From NCBI GenBank assembly GCA_013397845.1, contig VZTG01009129.1, forward strand, positions 407,422 to 471,421: a DNA stretch of 64,000 bases, written 5' to 3'. A program made the translations under genes and the position numbers. Shown piece after piece: positions 32,561 to 43,700 of this stretch (its first letter is position 1; each line of letters begins with the position of its first letter). The notes beneath the pieces were generated by a model, which saw only the letters and a program-made list of their open reading frames with translations, searched no databases and was not told the origin of the DNA. This DNA is from Melanocharis versteri. Its lineage: Eukaryota; Chordata; Aves; Passeriformes; Melanocharitidae.

Positions 32561-35500
32561 TCAACCTAGGGGTTGTGCAGGGAGTTGGTCCGAGGAGGAG
32601 AATTTGATTTTTAAGTTGTTCCACTTGAGGTTGGAGCTTGGTGTGGAGAGGGATTCTCTGTACCCAGAGACATCGGAGTCCCTTGAAGGGGTGGCTGGGA
32701 TCATTCCTGGGTCTTGAGAGTGGAAACGTGAGGCACACACACACACTGCTCTCCCTTTCCTCTGGGACCGTCCCTTAATGCAGAAAAGTTCTTCTACCTC
32801 TGTGGTGAATCATAGAAACCCTGGAACATCCTGGAAAGCTTCTTCAAGCTTTGAGGAAGGAGGGGAAGGGAGGCTCTGGGATATTTGCTCAGGGTTGGCT
32901 GCAGCAGAAAACCCCAGAGTTTCTCAGCTGGGGTTATCCGAGCTCCCTGGGGAATGCTTCTGCAGGACACGCTTCCTGGAACTTGTGAGTGTCAGCAGCC
33001 AGAAATAAAGTTAACCCTGGTGGGAGTCTCCCGTGTCCAGCCTGGCGAGTTTTAGGTCGATAGTTCTTGCTGGCCCTTGCCTTTGGCAGCCCTTCCCTGC
33101 AGCTCGGGGGACATGCTGCTGCTGGGAAAAGCTCCCAGTGCCCAGGAAAGCACAGGAGGAAGGTGTTGGTGTCTCTGGGAAAGGACAGGGTTGGGAGAGG
33201 AGCTGTTCAGGTGGAAGGGAGCCTGAAAAACCTCAAAAACCTTCCACATCCGCTGGAGAAAAGTCAGGAAAATGGAGAAAGCGATGTGAGATGGAAATGA
33301 GAGAGAGCACAGGGAGGAGGGAATGAGAGGAGCTGAAAAGTCAGGATGAGGGGGGAAAGGGACACTCTGTGTGATTAATCAGCAGCATTTGCTTTTGGGG
33401 ATTATCAAGGCTGTGGTGTAATACCCTTAACTAATTTGGACATTTCTCAGAGCACTGTTGCCTTTGCTGGGCTGTGGGGAAAGGAGGTGGCTCAGCTCTC
33501 ATGCAAGGCAAGACCCAGCAAAGCATTTTATCTCTGGCACCCCCAAGAAGCTTTTTAAGGCCCATAAAGCATGGGTTGCCACTTGCAGGAGGTATTAGAC
33601 CACACCAAGCTTTTCTTCCCCTCTTCTCCTATCAGGCAACAATATTTGCAGTGTGAGGTGAGAGAAAACCTATTCCCAGCTGCCAGCTCAGAATGGATTT
33701 CATCCACGTTTATGCACTCAAGGAAAAAAAAGAAAAAAAGAAAACCAGCCTAAATGTGATAATACAGGAGAAAGTTGAGCTGAAGAATCTTAAAACAGCA
33801 AATTGGGCTGAAAACCCCCAGACAGTCCCCATGCCAGGTTTTCCTGCTGCTGTGCTTCTTGTTGGGGATGTGATCAAGAGCCTTGTGGGCTCGAGCTCCG
33901 AGGTAGAAGTTTAAAATAATAAAAGAGCTGGGCAGTGGAGCTAAGGGGGGTGAACTGGGAGAGCCCTGCAAGGGCAGCATGAGCCACGTGCCCGTTTTCA
34001 CGGGATGCTCCTCTGTTTTGGGAAGGCACAGGGTGGTTTGGCCCCTGACTGAAGGATCCCATTCATCTCCCCTGGCAGAGCCATCGCTGATCCCCAGGGC
34101 AAGGATGAGCCTGGATGACTCCACGGGCAGGGCAGGGCAGGGCAGAAGAGGCAGAGCTCCTTCCCTCACAGGTAAGATGCTGCCTCACCTGGGATCACAG
34201 CACTAGGGAGAAGCTTTTGCTGCTGGAGATGATGATTTGCACAAACGACTTTGCATTTCAAAGCCTCAGTCTCCCCTTCTCTTACCAAGGAAAACTGGGA
34301 GTAATTGTACACATTGCCAAGAAAAATCAATTTTATTCCCAGGGGTGCAAATTAATTGATTCAGCCAAGGAAAAGGACCTGGGCACTGTTACAACCAGCT
34401 CCCTGAGGGCTTTTTCTTGGTGTATGGGTCTGATCAAAAATGCAAATGAGATCTTAGGAGGGGTAAGGGACTGGAAAGGATGAAAAGTAAAAAGAAAATA
34501 CGATGTTGTAATGATGTAAATGAGTAGTTCTTCCTTCTCAAAATACAACACAAAGCATTGACTTCTGGTCCCCAAAATGTTCTTGTGATTCTTCTGGGTG
34601 AAATGAAAATAGTGACTGGGGGCTGGAAAACCTCCTGCCAGGGCAGAGTGAATGGTTGGTTTGGCCAGCATGAGATTCACCAGGCCTGGAGCAGGGGAGC
34701 TGAGGCTCTGCCTCCACCAGAAACGTGGGGATGTGAAGCAGCTGGGTCTGAGCTCCACACTCGAGGGCAGGCACTGCCTGAGCCCTTCCTCTCCTGGGTG
34801 GCTGTGGAGGCTGCAGCCTGATTGATGTCAGGGCTGCAATAGGTGTCAAGGAGGGGTTTATCCTTTCCCCTGCCCTCACTTGCGATTTGCTGGCTTTACT
34901 TTGGATCTCTTTTGATCTTCTGAAGCTTGGAGAGCTGCTGTGGCCGTCTGACCACGTGCCCTGGCAGCATTCTCTGGTATGGGGTTGGTGTGACTGCTCA
35001 CACGGGCTGGGTTGTGCTGTTCACTGGATTTTGAGGTGGGATAACACCTTTTTCCCGTTGGACAGGGAATAGGGATGAGCTGTTTGCTGTCCCCCTTAGA
35101 GCTGTATTTATGGGTTCTTTTGAATCAACAGGGACTGTGGTTTTTTGGTGGCAGGGCCCCAGTCTGTCCGTGTCGCTCCTGCTCTCTCCTCCTTTGGCAC
35201 ATTTTTGCTGTGATTCCTGGTCTTCTAACCCAAGTCTTCAGCTTGCCAGAGGTGTGTGGGGAAATGTTTTGTAGTGGGTCGTTATGGGGGAGAGATGGTC
35301 TCTGGAAGATCCACAGGAAGGGCAGGTTTGGGCGCCCCAGGCTGAAGCGGTTATTTAAGCTGTGGTCAGAGATGACCATCTCAGAGGGGTGTGCTGCTCC
35401 TGGGGCACGGGGTCTCTCTGGAGCTCGTGGGGCAGCCTGGAGCACCGCAGCAGTCTCAGACAAAACGTGCAGAAGCTTCACCTCGGATGAACCCCAGAGC

Positions 35501-35680
35501 TGCCAGGGTCCCAGCTGCGCTGCCAGGTGGGGTGGGGAAAGCTGGGCACTCACAGCCAAAGGTGGAGGTTGTGGGTGTGGAGCCCTGAAAAGCTTTGACT
35601 TGTACAGCCCCGAGAAATGGGTCCTTTCTGCATTTCTCAGCACCCAAACCCAGGGTACCCTTCTGGTTTTAAACTGGCCG
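32561..35680. other. Intergenic, nothing firm recognised
   Basis: Includes a short (CA) run near 32734-32746, an A-rich run near 33722-33745 and an AT-rich patch near 33370-33450. A weak MIR-like phrase (GCCTCAGTCTCCCC, near 34263) is too short to call. Confidence 0.5.
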
Positions 35681-35790
35681 TGCCTCAGTTCTCCATCTGC
35701 ACAAGAATAATTCCACTCTCTCGCAGGGCTGCTCTCAGGCAAATTAATGTTTGCAAACCACTCGGATACTGTGATAATAAATGCTGTGAA
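35681..35790 (+). mobile_element. Ancient MIR/CORE-type SINE relic
   Basis: The order TGCCTCAGTTCTCCATCTGC, AGAATAATTCCACTC, GCAGGGCTGCTCTCAGG, AAATTAATGTTTGCAAA, CTCGGAT and AATAAATGC parallels the 3' half of the amniote MIR family (MIR1_Amn-like). Such relics predate the bird radiation. Identified by remembered consensus; a RepeatMasker run would confirm it. Confidence 0.65.
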
Positions 35791-38092
35791 AGCCCAGGAG
35801 AAAATTAATAGCTCATTATTTAGCCCAGGACTTCAATAGCATGCCATGCCCAGGACACAGGACTACATATTGAAGGATGAGGATAAAGAAAAATATTGAA
35901 TAGCTGCTCATTAAGGGAGCACTATCCATCTGGTGTACGAAAGGGGCTTTTTCCTGCAGGAAAAAAGTGCTCCATGATCTTATTATTCCACTGTGTGTTG
36001 TGATGCACCTGTACAAGGGGACTGGGCTGGGGTTATCCGGATTCTGGCATTTTTCAAGTGCTTGACTGCAACCTGGCTGCTCTTCTATCGCCGGGGTAGG
36101 CTTTAATTTACAGCAAAGAGATAAAAATGCCAGTAGATGGCACTCCAGAATATGGACCGTCATTGCCAGCTCCAGGAGACCAATGAAATGTGGTGGTGTG
36201 TGCCACTAATGGCTTCCCTGCACAGCTCTTCGTGTTGCCTCCTCTTCCACCTTTTTCTGGCTCGAGTTTGGTGCACAGAGCAAAGGAAAAAGAAGCTGAA
36301 GCAGCAGACATTGTTTAGGTGGTCTCTGTGCTCTCCTTTGGTCTCAATTTTATTTCTACCCTTTGGGTTTAAATTACTTGTCTGGAAACCCTGGGCTCTG
36401 CTCTCCTCAGCTGACCCTTTTTTTATGCTTTGCTTACAGCTTGTCTGTAAAATGAGATGAGAACTTAATTTGAAAGCTGTAGTTAATTGACCTAAATAAG
36501 CTAAGAACCTTCTGTTGGTTTTAATGTACAAAAAACCTGTGTAACCCTGGCTCTCCTTAAATGTACCGTGGAGCAGAGTGGTTTTCCTGGTGCATTTTCA
36601 AGCTGCTGCTGTTTACTAACAGTGGTTTGTGGTGTAGAATTGTCTGGAGAGCCTTGCCCTGGGGAAGTTGTCATGCTCAGTGCTGATGTGCAGAGATGGG
36701 GAGGCAGCACCAGCCTGGAGCAGCTCGGTTTGGCTGGGAAAGATGGGCCAGGGCAATGCGTCTAAATCAGGAAAGGCTCTGGCTACAGACTGCTGGTGGA
36801 AATCAAATCCTAGAGCTGCGGGAAGGTCTCTTCACATCTGCTTTGACACTCGACCTGGCCAAAGAGCCCTGTGCAGGCAGACTTCCTCACCCTGTGTGTT
36901 GTTGCAGGGCTGTCAGAAGTGAGGGAGGAGCAGACCCACTGCTAGAGGGGGCAGGAGGTGGAAAAGCACCTGATTTTCCAAACACGACCTAAGGCTGACC
37001 TTTCAGATCCACCACAACCTTTCTGATCGATACCACCTCCCTGCTGGGCGTGCAAGCCCAGGCTGCCACCTCCTCTGCCCTCCCCAGGGACAGCTGCCAC
37101 CCAGCTGTCCCTCTGTGCCTCACCAGTGTGTCTGAGCCCCGCTTTGGGAAAACCAGTCCCATTGGGACCACACAACTCCACCCTCAGCAGGCAGGAGCTC
37201 CTGTGCTGGTTTAGTTTGATTCAGTACTGCCTGGAATAGCTGAAGCCAGGAGGAGGAGGACTGCATCCACACCTGTGTCAGTGCAGTGATCTGAAATGCT
37301 TTTTGGCTGCATTTACATCGTTTTTCTAATCCAGACAAGTTCCTGGACTAGGCTAGGGAAGTGCAGAGAAGAGGATGGGAAGATAAAGGGGACAGCATTA
37401 GCCTCCAGCTCAGCTACCTGGAAAACTGTGGAGCTGGGCTCTGGGCATTGGCTGGGGATGGGAGACCTTGGTGGGGCTGCTGGGAACCCGCTGGGTGAGC
37501 TGGGGCAGGCAGGAGTCAGCCACTTCCCTTCTCTGGGCTGCAGTTTGCCTCTTGGAAGACAGGCCAGACAATAGCCTGGCTCCTTTGTGAGAGCTCTGGC
37601 AGCTCTGTGACTTGAGATTTCCCTTCTTTACACATCCCTCAGGGGGAACACTGGGGGCAGGCGGGGAGGACGGGCTGGGAACGAGACAGCAAAATGAGAT
37701 TATGGCTCTAGATCCACAGTACAGACACGGTGGGGTATGGCTTTTCAGGAATGGGCTTTTCAGCAGAGCCTCTACTCCTTAGGTATTTGCAGGCTCTGGG
37801 GGGTGGAAGGGGCAGCTGGAGGTCTGTGGTGCTGGTGGGGGAGTCTCTCGTGGCACAGCCTGAGTGTGCTCAAGGTGTTGGTAGCACTGGCTTGGGTGCA
37901 GGGTCAGAAGTGATTAACTGATTGGAAAAAAGAGAGAAATATGCCCAGGAATAACCAATTCAGCAGTGATTTGCTGTCTCAAAGCCCCTCCTTCAGTGCA
38001 ATGCAGTGGCAGCTGGTGGCACTGCTCATTGGAGGGGAGTCGTGTACCATCAAAGAATTGCCAATGCACTTCTAAGCTGGGTGGGAGCAGAG
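35791..38092. other. Intergenic, nothing recognised
   Basis: AT-rich just after the SINE relic (GAAAATTAATAGCTCATT near 35800), then GC-moderate. No gene or mobile element recognised. Confidence 0.5.
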
Positions 38093-39335
38093 AATTCCAG
38101 AATAACCTGAGTTTGAAAGGGCCCTGTGAGGATCAGAGTCCAACCCCTGGCTCCAAACAGGGCAACCTTGAAGCTGAACCAGGTATCAAAGAGCGTTGCA
38201 CAAGCTGTGTTTGAACTCTGGCAGGCTGGGGGGTGTGACCCCCTCCCTGGGGAGCAGCTCCAGTGCTTGATCACCCTCTCAGTGAAAAGTTTTTTCATCA
38301 CAGCCAACATGATGTTCCCCTGATGCAGCTTCAAAGCAGCTTTTCCAGCCTGCTGTCCCTCATCCTGTTTGTACATCCAGGTTTGCCCAGGCCCAGGTGC
38401 AGAATGTGGCACTTGTTAGATTTAATTCAGTCTCTGATTGCCCAGAGCTCTGCTGTAGCAAGGTCTCTCCATAAGGCAAGATCTTTCTCTACCTTCAAGG
38501 GAATCAACTGGACCTCCTAATATAACATTGTTGGCAAGTTTACTTAGCTTGTGTTCAATTCCCCTGTCCTGATAAAACTGATAAAACACAAGAGCATGGG
38601 CTCTAAAACTGAGAACAGTCTGGGCTGGCCTCCAGCCAGATGTTACCCCATTTGCTGTTGGAGCCTGACCCTTCACCAGCTGTTTTATACATATCCAGCT
38701 GCCTGCTGGACACTTTGTCCAGAAGGTTGCTGTGAGAGATGGAACCAGGAGCTTTGCTAAAATCCCCAAAGCCCACACCCACTGCCTCCCTCTGCCCACT
38801 GGGAGGGTAATTTTGTTATAAAAGGGTGTCCAGGAAGTGTCAGGCCTGACTGTCCCTCCATCAACCTTGGTTTTGTCCACCGACTGAATTGTCTCTCAAG
38901 TGTTTTTCAATAACTCCTGGAATGGTCTTCTCCATAATTTCACCAGGCACTGATGTGAGACTGACAGGCCTATAATTACCGGGGTTTTCATCCTTGCCCT
39001 TTTTGAAAATTGGAATGACATTTGCCAGCTTCCAGTTGACTGGGACTGCTCTGGGTTCCCAGACCATTGATGGATAACTGTGAGAGGGCTCACAACAACA
39101 TCAGCCAACTCCTTCTGTCCCCTGGGATGAATCTTATCAGCCCCCGTTGTCTTCAATGCATGCAGTTGCAGCAGCAAATCCTGTACAATTTCAAAGCTGA
39201 CTGGGACCTTATCCCTCCCTGAGTCAGGATCCTCCAGCCTGGTGCTCCAGGCATCCCAGGGGGGATAAAGAGAGAGGTGAAGGGGTTGAATGTCTCTGCT
39301 TTATCTTCATCCCTTTTTGTGATGTGACCAAACAC
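38093..39335 (-). mobile_element. CR1 LINE fragment with degenerate reverse transcriptase
   Basis: On the minus strand, successive broken frames match CR1 ORF2: TKRDEDKAE near 39310, GADKIHPRGQKELADVV near 39090-39140, NWKLANVIPIFKKGK and NPGNYRPVSLTSVPG near 38940-39035, NGVTSGWRP near 38620-38645, GIEHKLSKLANN near 38530-38565, and LKLHQG with FFTERVIKHW-like sequence near 38255-38330. The 3' end reaches about 38093. The reading frame is interrupted by stops and shifts, and a segment between the palm and C-terminus is deleted. The catalytic FADD-type motif reads LANN. This is a dead 5'-truncated copy, about 1.2 kb. Confidence 0.93.
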
Positions 39336-39559
39336 CAATGGTGGGGGTTTGGAGGGAGAGGAAGCACAGACCCCGGGCTGAGAGGGGTCCTAGGGGTGCC
39401 TTGAGCTAAACTGCCAGTGGGCTCACCTCAAACCTCCACTCTGCTCGGAAATCTGGCCCAGGACTGGCACCTGTTGCTGCAGGGAGGCGTCCCTGCCGTT
39501 GTAATTGGAATAATGACAGCCCACGGCAGCAGAGGGGAAATCGCTGGCCGGGGACGTCG
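39336..39559. other. Short spacer, nothing recognised
   Basis: GC-rich sequence upstream of the CR1 5' truncation point. Confidence 0.6.
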
Positions 39560-39720
39560 CCTGAGCCAGCAGCAGGAAACAGATGTTCCCCACTACATTT
39601 ATCCTCTAAGTGAGAGTACAACAGATGCAAAACGGCATTAAAATGGTAGCAAGGCTGTAAATACAGCTTCTAATTACTGCACCAGGTAACGTCAGTCACA
39701 ACAATCCAGATTTCTCCCAA
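39560..39720. promoter_or_regulatory. Candidate conserved non-coding block
   Basis: CGGCATTAAAATGG, GCTTCTAATTACTGC and GGTAACGTCAGTCAC form a compact mixed block with no repeat similarity. The last includes a half CRE (ACGTCA). Confidence 0.3.
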
Positions 39721-41394
39721 GGATGCTCCGTGAGGAGGTGGGATGTATAAAGTCTTTTAAAAAATGGATTTGTTGGGTTTTTCCTCTCCCTTTAATGGCG
39801 CAGAGATAAACTTGCTCACTCAGGGCAGCAGAGTGGAGCGTCACAGCCTTTCTGCTTGGTGTATCTTTGGTACATGGTGCTGAGAATAACCGAGGAGATG
39901 GGAACAGATCATCAGACACAGAGATTTGGGGACGGGGAGAGGTGGGTGGAGGAAGCTGCCTAGAATGGGAATAGTGTGAGCAGGAAGGGAAAGGAAGGAG
40001 CAGCAGTGAAGAGCTCTAGGAGACAGCGTGAGTGACGGAGGCAGAAAATAGCTCTGAGCTGGGTGGCCCCAGCTGACTTCTTGGAAGTTACAGTGTTTGC
40101 TATGGAGAGGAGCAATTTGGGATTCTCTGGGCTCTGTCAATGCCTGAGTCGCCTTGGTGGGGATGCAGTAAAAGGTAATTGATGGAAATATTCCCCCTGG
40201 TTCTCTGCTAACCACTCTGTTCATCAGTCTGATCTGGAGTTTATAACTGCTGAACACAGGCTCAGCATCTCTGACACCTTCACAGCACTGGAGTTTCCCC
40301 TGCACATTCTGGGGTCTCCCCCTCTACAATTTGGGACCTGCAAGTCCAAAGGAGTTTGGTTTGTTGCTCATTTTTTTCTAAAACAGGAATCACTCTTTTT
40401 GCAGACGTGACTTGGTTTGGAGGGGTTGGTAAAGATCTGTTGTGTCACAATAGTGTCATTTTTAAGGTGGAAAGGCCTTTCCAAAGTGGCTGACAGCTGC
40501 TGCTGAAGCTGGGAGGGCTGTGGCTGCCCAGGTCCCTGTGACCCTTGGAGTCACAGCTGTTGGATGCTTTGCAGCTCCAGATTGGGATTTCCTGAGGCTG
40601 GGTGCTGGCTGCTGGACAGTCAGCATTGGCATCATCCTGCTGGCACCTGGGGCTTGTGGAGGCACCTGAGCCATGGAGCCAGCCTTGGTGTGGAATCCCA
40701 GCAAGGCCCTGGGGTGCCCTAGAGAGGAGATGTGCCTCAGCATGGACACACCTGCGTCTGCTTCTACCAGAGCTGATCGCTGATTCCTGCACTGCTTTAG
40801 CAGGTTGGGCAGGCTCCATGGGAAAATATGGATTATAGCAAGGTATTTGGAGTCCAGATAGGTCATGAAAGGGAGAAGAAAATGTATTTCCTTCTCTTCC
40901 TTCCTGTAGATGCTCCTCCAGCTTTGTTACTCTCTCTGCTGTCGGTGGGAATAATGTGTAGGCACGGAAGTGAGAACCTTCAGGATAGTCATGCATTACA
41001 GGTGAGTGCGAAGAGCAGAGCCTGCCTGGCGTTTATTTTGGATATTATTGTGTATTACAGATATTTCTGGAGCCGATGCTCAGCTTTCCTTTGTGCTCCA
41101 GAGCTGCCTTGCCCACCCACCTGCCCGCAGCCCTTTGTGAGGAGCTGGGGAGGCAGAAAGCACTGGCTGAGCCCCACGGGGGTGTGGGGAAGGATGGTCC
41201 TTCTGGCTGTCTGGGGAAGGCAGGGGACACCCAGCCTGCCCAGTCCCTGGCTGGGACATGCCACAGCCCCAGGGCAGCAGTGAGGAGCAGGGATGTGTCA
41301 CCACACGCAGGAACTGCAGCACTGTCACAAACCAGGAAACAAAATCCCTGCTCTCTCCTCCCAATCAAATTAAGAGCAGAGAGCAGCAGAAAGT
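39721..41394. other. Intergenic, nothing recognised
   Basis: Open frames of up to about 180 codons occur on both strands but carry no recognisable domain. Confidence 0.5.
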
Positions 41395-41470
41395 GCATTA
41401 ACTAATCAAACTGTAGTTTCAAATTGATTATTGCAAATTGCCAACCATAACAATTCTCCTAATGGCAGTG
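41395..41470. promoter_or_regulatory. Short AT-rich candidate element
   Basis: CATTAACTAATCAAACTG, AAATTGATTATTGC and TCCTAATGGCAG are packed in 75 bases inside GC-rich sequence. Confidence 0.3.
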
Positions 41471-43539
41471 ATTCGAAAATAAAAAATAATAAAAATAGAG
41501 CCTGCCTTAGGCACTGGGCTAACCCTGTCCTTGCTGGTGGGCTGCACATCCCGACCCTTGTGCAGGGCTCGCTCCCTGGCTCTGGAGACTTAGATCGGCC
41601 CCTAATCTGGCTGCTGTGGGAGCAGGTGCTTGGCTGGCTGCTGTTTCTGCTCCTTCCAGCCTGGCCTGGCACGGCAGGGCTGGAGGCAGCGGGATCCTCG
41701 CTGGCAGCCGCGATTTCGGTGCCCAGATGCGGGCAGCAGCCCTGTGCACTTTCCCAGCGGTTTCCCTGGCAACCAAGTCATCCTGCCAGCAGCCTGCAGT
41801 GCCAGGAAATAAAACAAGATGACACTACAGCTCCTCAAAAAGAAGAAAAAATAAAAACAGTACGCCACAAGAACACCCACAACCTGTGTCCTCTTTCGCA
41901 GATCCCAAGCTGTTGGCCTCCTCTTCCTGGCTCCCAGCCTCTCTGGTTATGCCTTTGTCCAGGGAGAAGCAGAAAGCACTGTACTTTGAAGGATTTCAGT
42001 CGGCTCAGGAAGATGCTGGAGGGCTGGGAAGTGGCTCCTGCATGAGCTGGCATCAGGGCCCTGGTCAAATTTTGGACGAGTTCCTCTGTGCTTATGCCCT
42101 GGCTGCCCAAGTGGTTTGGCTGTGTGTGTGCTGGGAGCACCATGGGGAAAGGGCTTTGAAGGCACCTGAGCTGCCTCAGATCCTGATTTGGGCACAGGTA
42201 ACAGCAGCAACAGCCCATCTCTGCCACAAATGTGGTGTGTCCATCCCTTTCTGGGCTCCCCACTCTCCTGTTGTCACGGCCAGCCTTGTGTGGCCTTTGT
42301 GCTGCTGCCTGCGGTGCACATGAGACCTGATCAAAAGGCTCCTTTGGCCTTTGGCTCCCCGGTGGGGCACGCTGGCTGTGTGCTTTGTGGAGTGCCAAGG
42401 TCCTGGGTGGTGGTGGCACGATCAGGAACATCCCCTGGAGGTGGGTGAGGTAGGTCCAGGTATTGGACACTCACCTGTGGTTATTTTGGACTGAACCCTG
42501 CTTGCTGCCTGTAACAGTAGGTCCCAGTTCTTCCTTTTGGGCGAAGTGAGTTGATCTTGTTAGACAAAATAGATTATCCTCTCGCTGTGCCTCTCTCCTG
42601 CTTTCCAGCTCTTGCCTGAGTGAAGTGTTTTGCTCCAAGAGCGTTGGTACAAAATCCAGAGCAGGAATTTCCCACCCCGTGTTTCTTCCCAGTTTTGTGA
42701 AAGCTCTTCCGAGGACATGAGCTACTACAGGTCATGAAAAGTAATTAAACATGACTGATAACAGAAAATTAAATAATTTAGATCTGTTTCCCTGTTTTTG
42801 AACAATATACAGATAAGTCCTTGAGTAACATGCATGGCCCTCCTACTTTGAGCAATGCAAAGGTAAGGCAGGGGTGTTTTTTAGATCCACATGAGGACTT
42901 CTGGATATAACTGAGTATGTAGGGCCTAGAAATATTAGAAAGTGGGATAGACACCTCTATAGTGGAATCTGTTGTTCCAAATAACACCTCCAGGGCTGGG
43001 GGCGTGTGTGTGGACCCTTGCAGAGATGCTTTTTCCAGGTTAAAACAAACAGTTTTGAGGATTGTTTTCTTAGGCCACACTGTCTTGGGGGATTTCTTTT
43101 CTCCTTTTTTTTTTTGTCTGTAAATACAAAACATCTGTCTGCAGGCCTGCTTGTCTGACTTTGCCCAGCCCTGTGCTCCTTTTCTGAACTGCTTGGACAA
43201 TTCCTGCAGATTTTACAGGACACTTTGCTTGTGTACCTCACTTCCTGGTGAAGCAAGACAAGACTCTCCTTACATTATAAACTGCTATTTTGTGTCATAT
43301 AAAACTTCTAATCTCTATGAGGGTCCCCTCCAAGGCAGTTACACTTCCAAGAGTAAAACCTCCTTTCTCTGGGAGACATGAGGCAAAACTGGACATCTCC
43401 TCAGCTGCACATGTTTAGTAAAACGTGCTGGTCAAATTTGTCTATCTGAGGCAGTTTTGCTTGGATAGATCAAAACACTCCACTGGCAGAGTTGTGTTTG
43501 GGAACAGAGGGCCTACTTTCATTTGCTACTGATGCCTGT
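41471..43539. other. Intergenic, nothing recognised
   Basis: GC-rich to 42500, then AT-richer. A T run lies near 43108-43120. No gene or mobile element recognised. Confidence 0.5.
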
Positions 43540-43700
43540 GTTTATATCTAACTGGCTTTACTAGTCCAGGAGCTCATAATCATGAGTACTTGTGCCCAGG
43601 TTGCCTGATACTCGTGCTCACCCATTGGGGTCAAACATAATCACCATCTCCCTTTGATTACCATAAACATTTGATAACCCGGCAGTTGGAGAGGTTTTAT
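43540..43700. promoter_or_regulatory. Candidate non-coding element
   Basis: CTCATAATCATGAGTAC, CATAATCACC and TTTGATTACCATAAAC cluster here with no repeat similarity. The first contains the palindrome CTCATAATCATGAG (imperfect centre). Confidence 0.28.

Noticed and set aside
32810..32850. GAATCATAGAAACCCTGG, reminiscent of a CR1 terminus
   Set aside because: Only about 20 bases resemble the CR1 end and the following sequence does not continue the match.
34262..34310. Second possible MIR relic (GCCTCAGTCTCCCC and following)
   Set aside because: Only the first 14 bases fit well; no downstream MIR phrases.
41431..42470. Open frames above 200 codons on both strands
   Set aside because: No recognisable family, mutually overlapping, no splice or promoter context.
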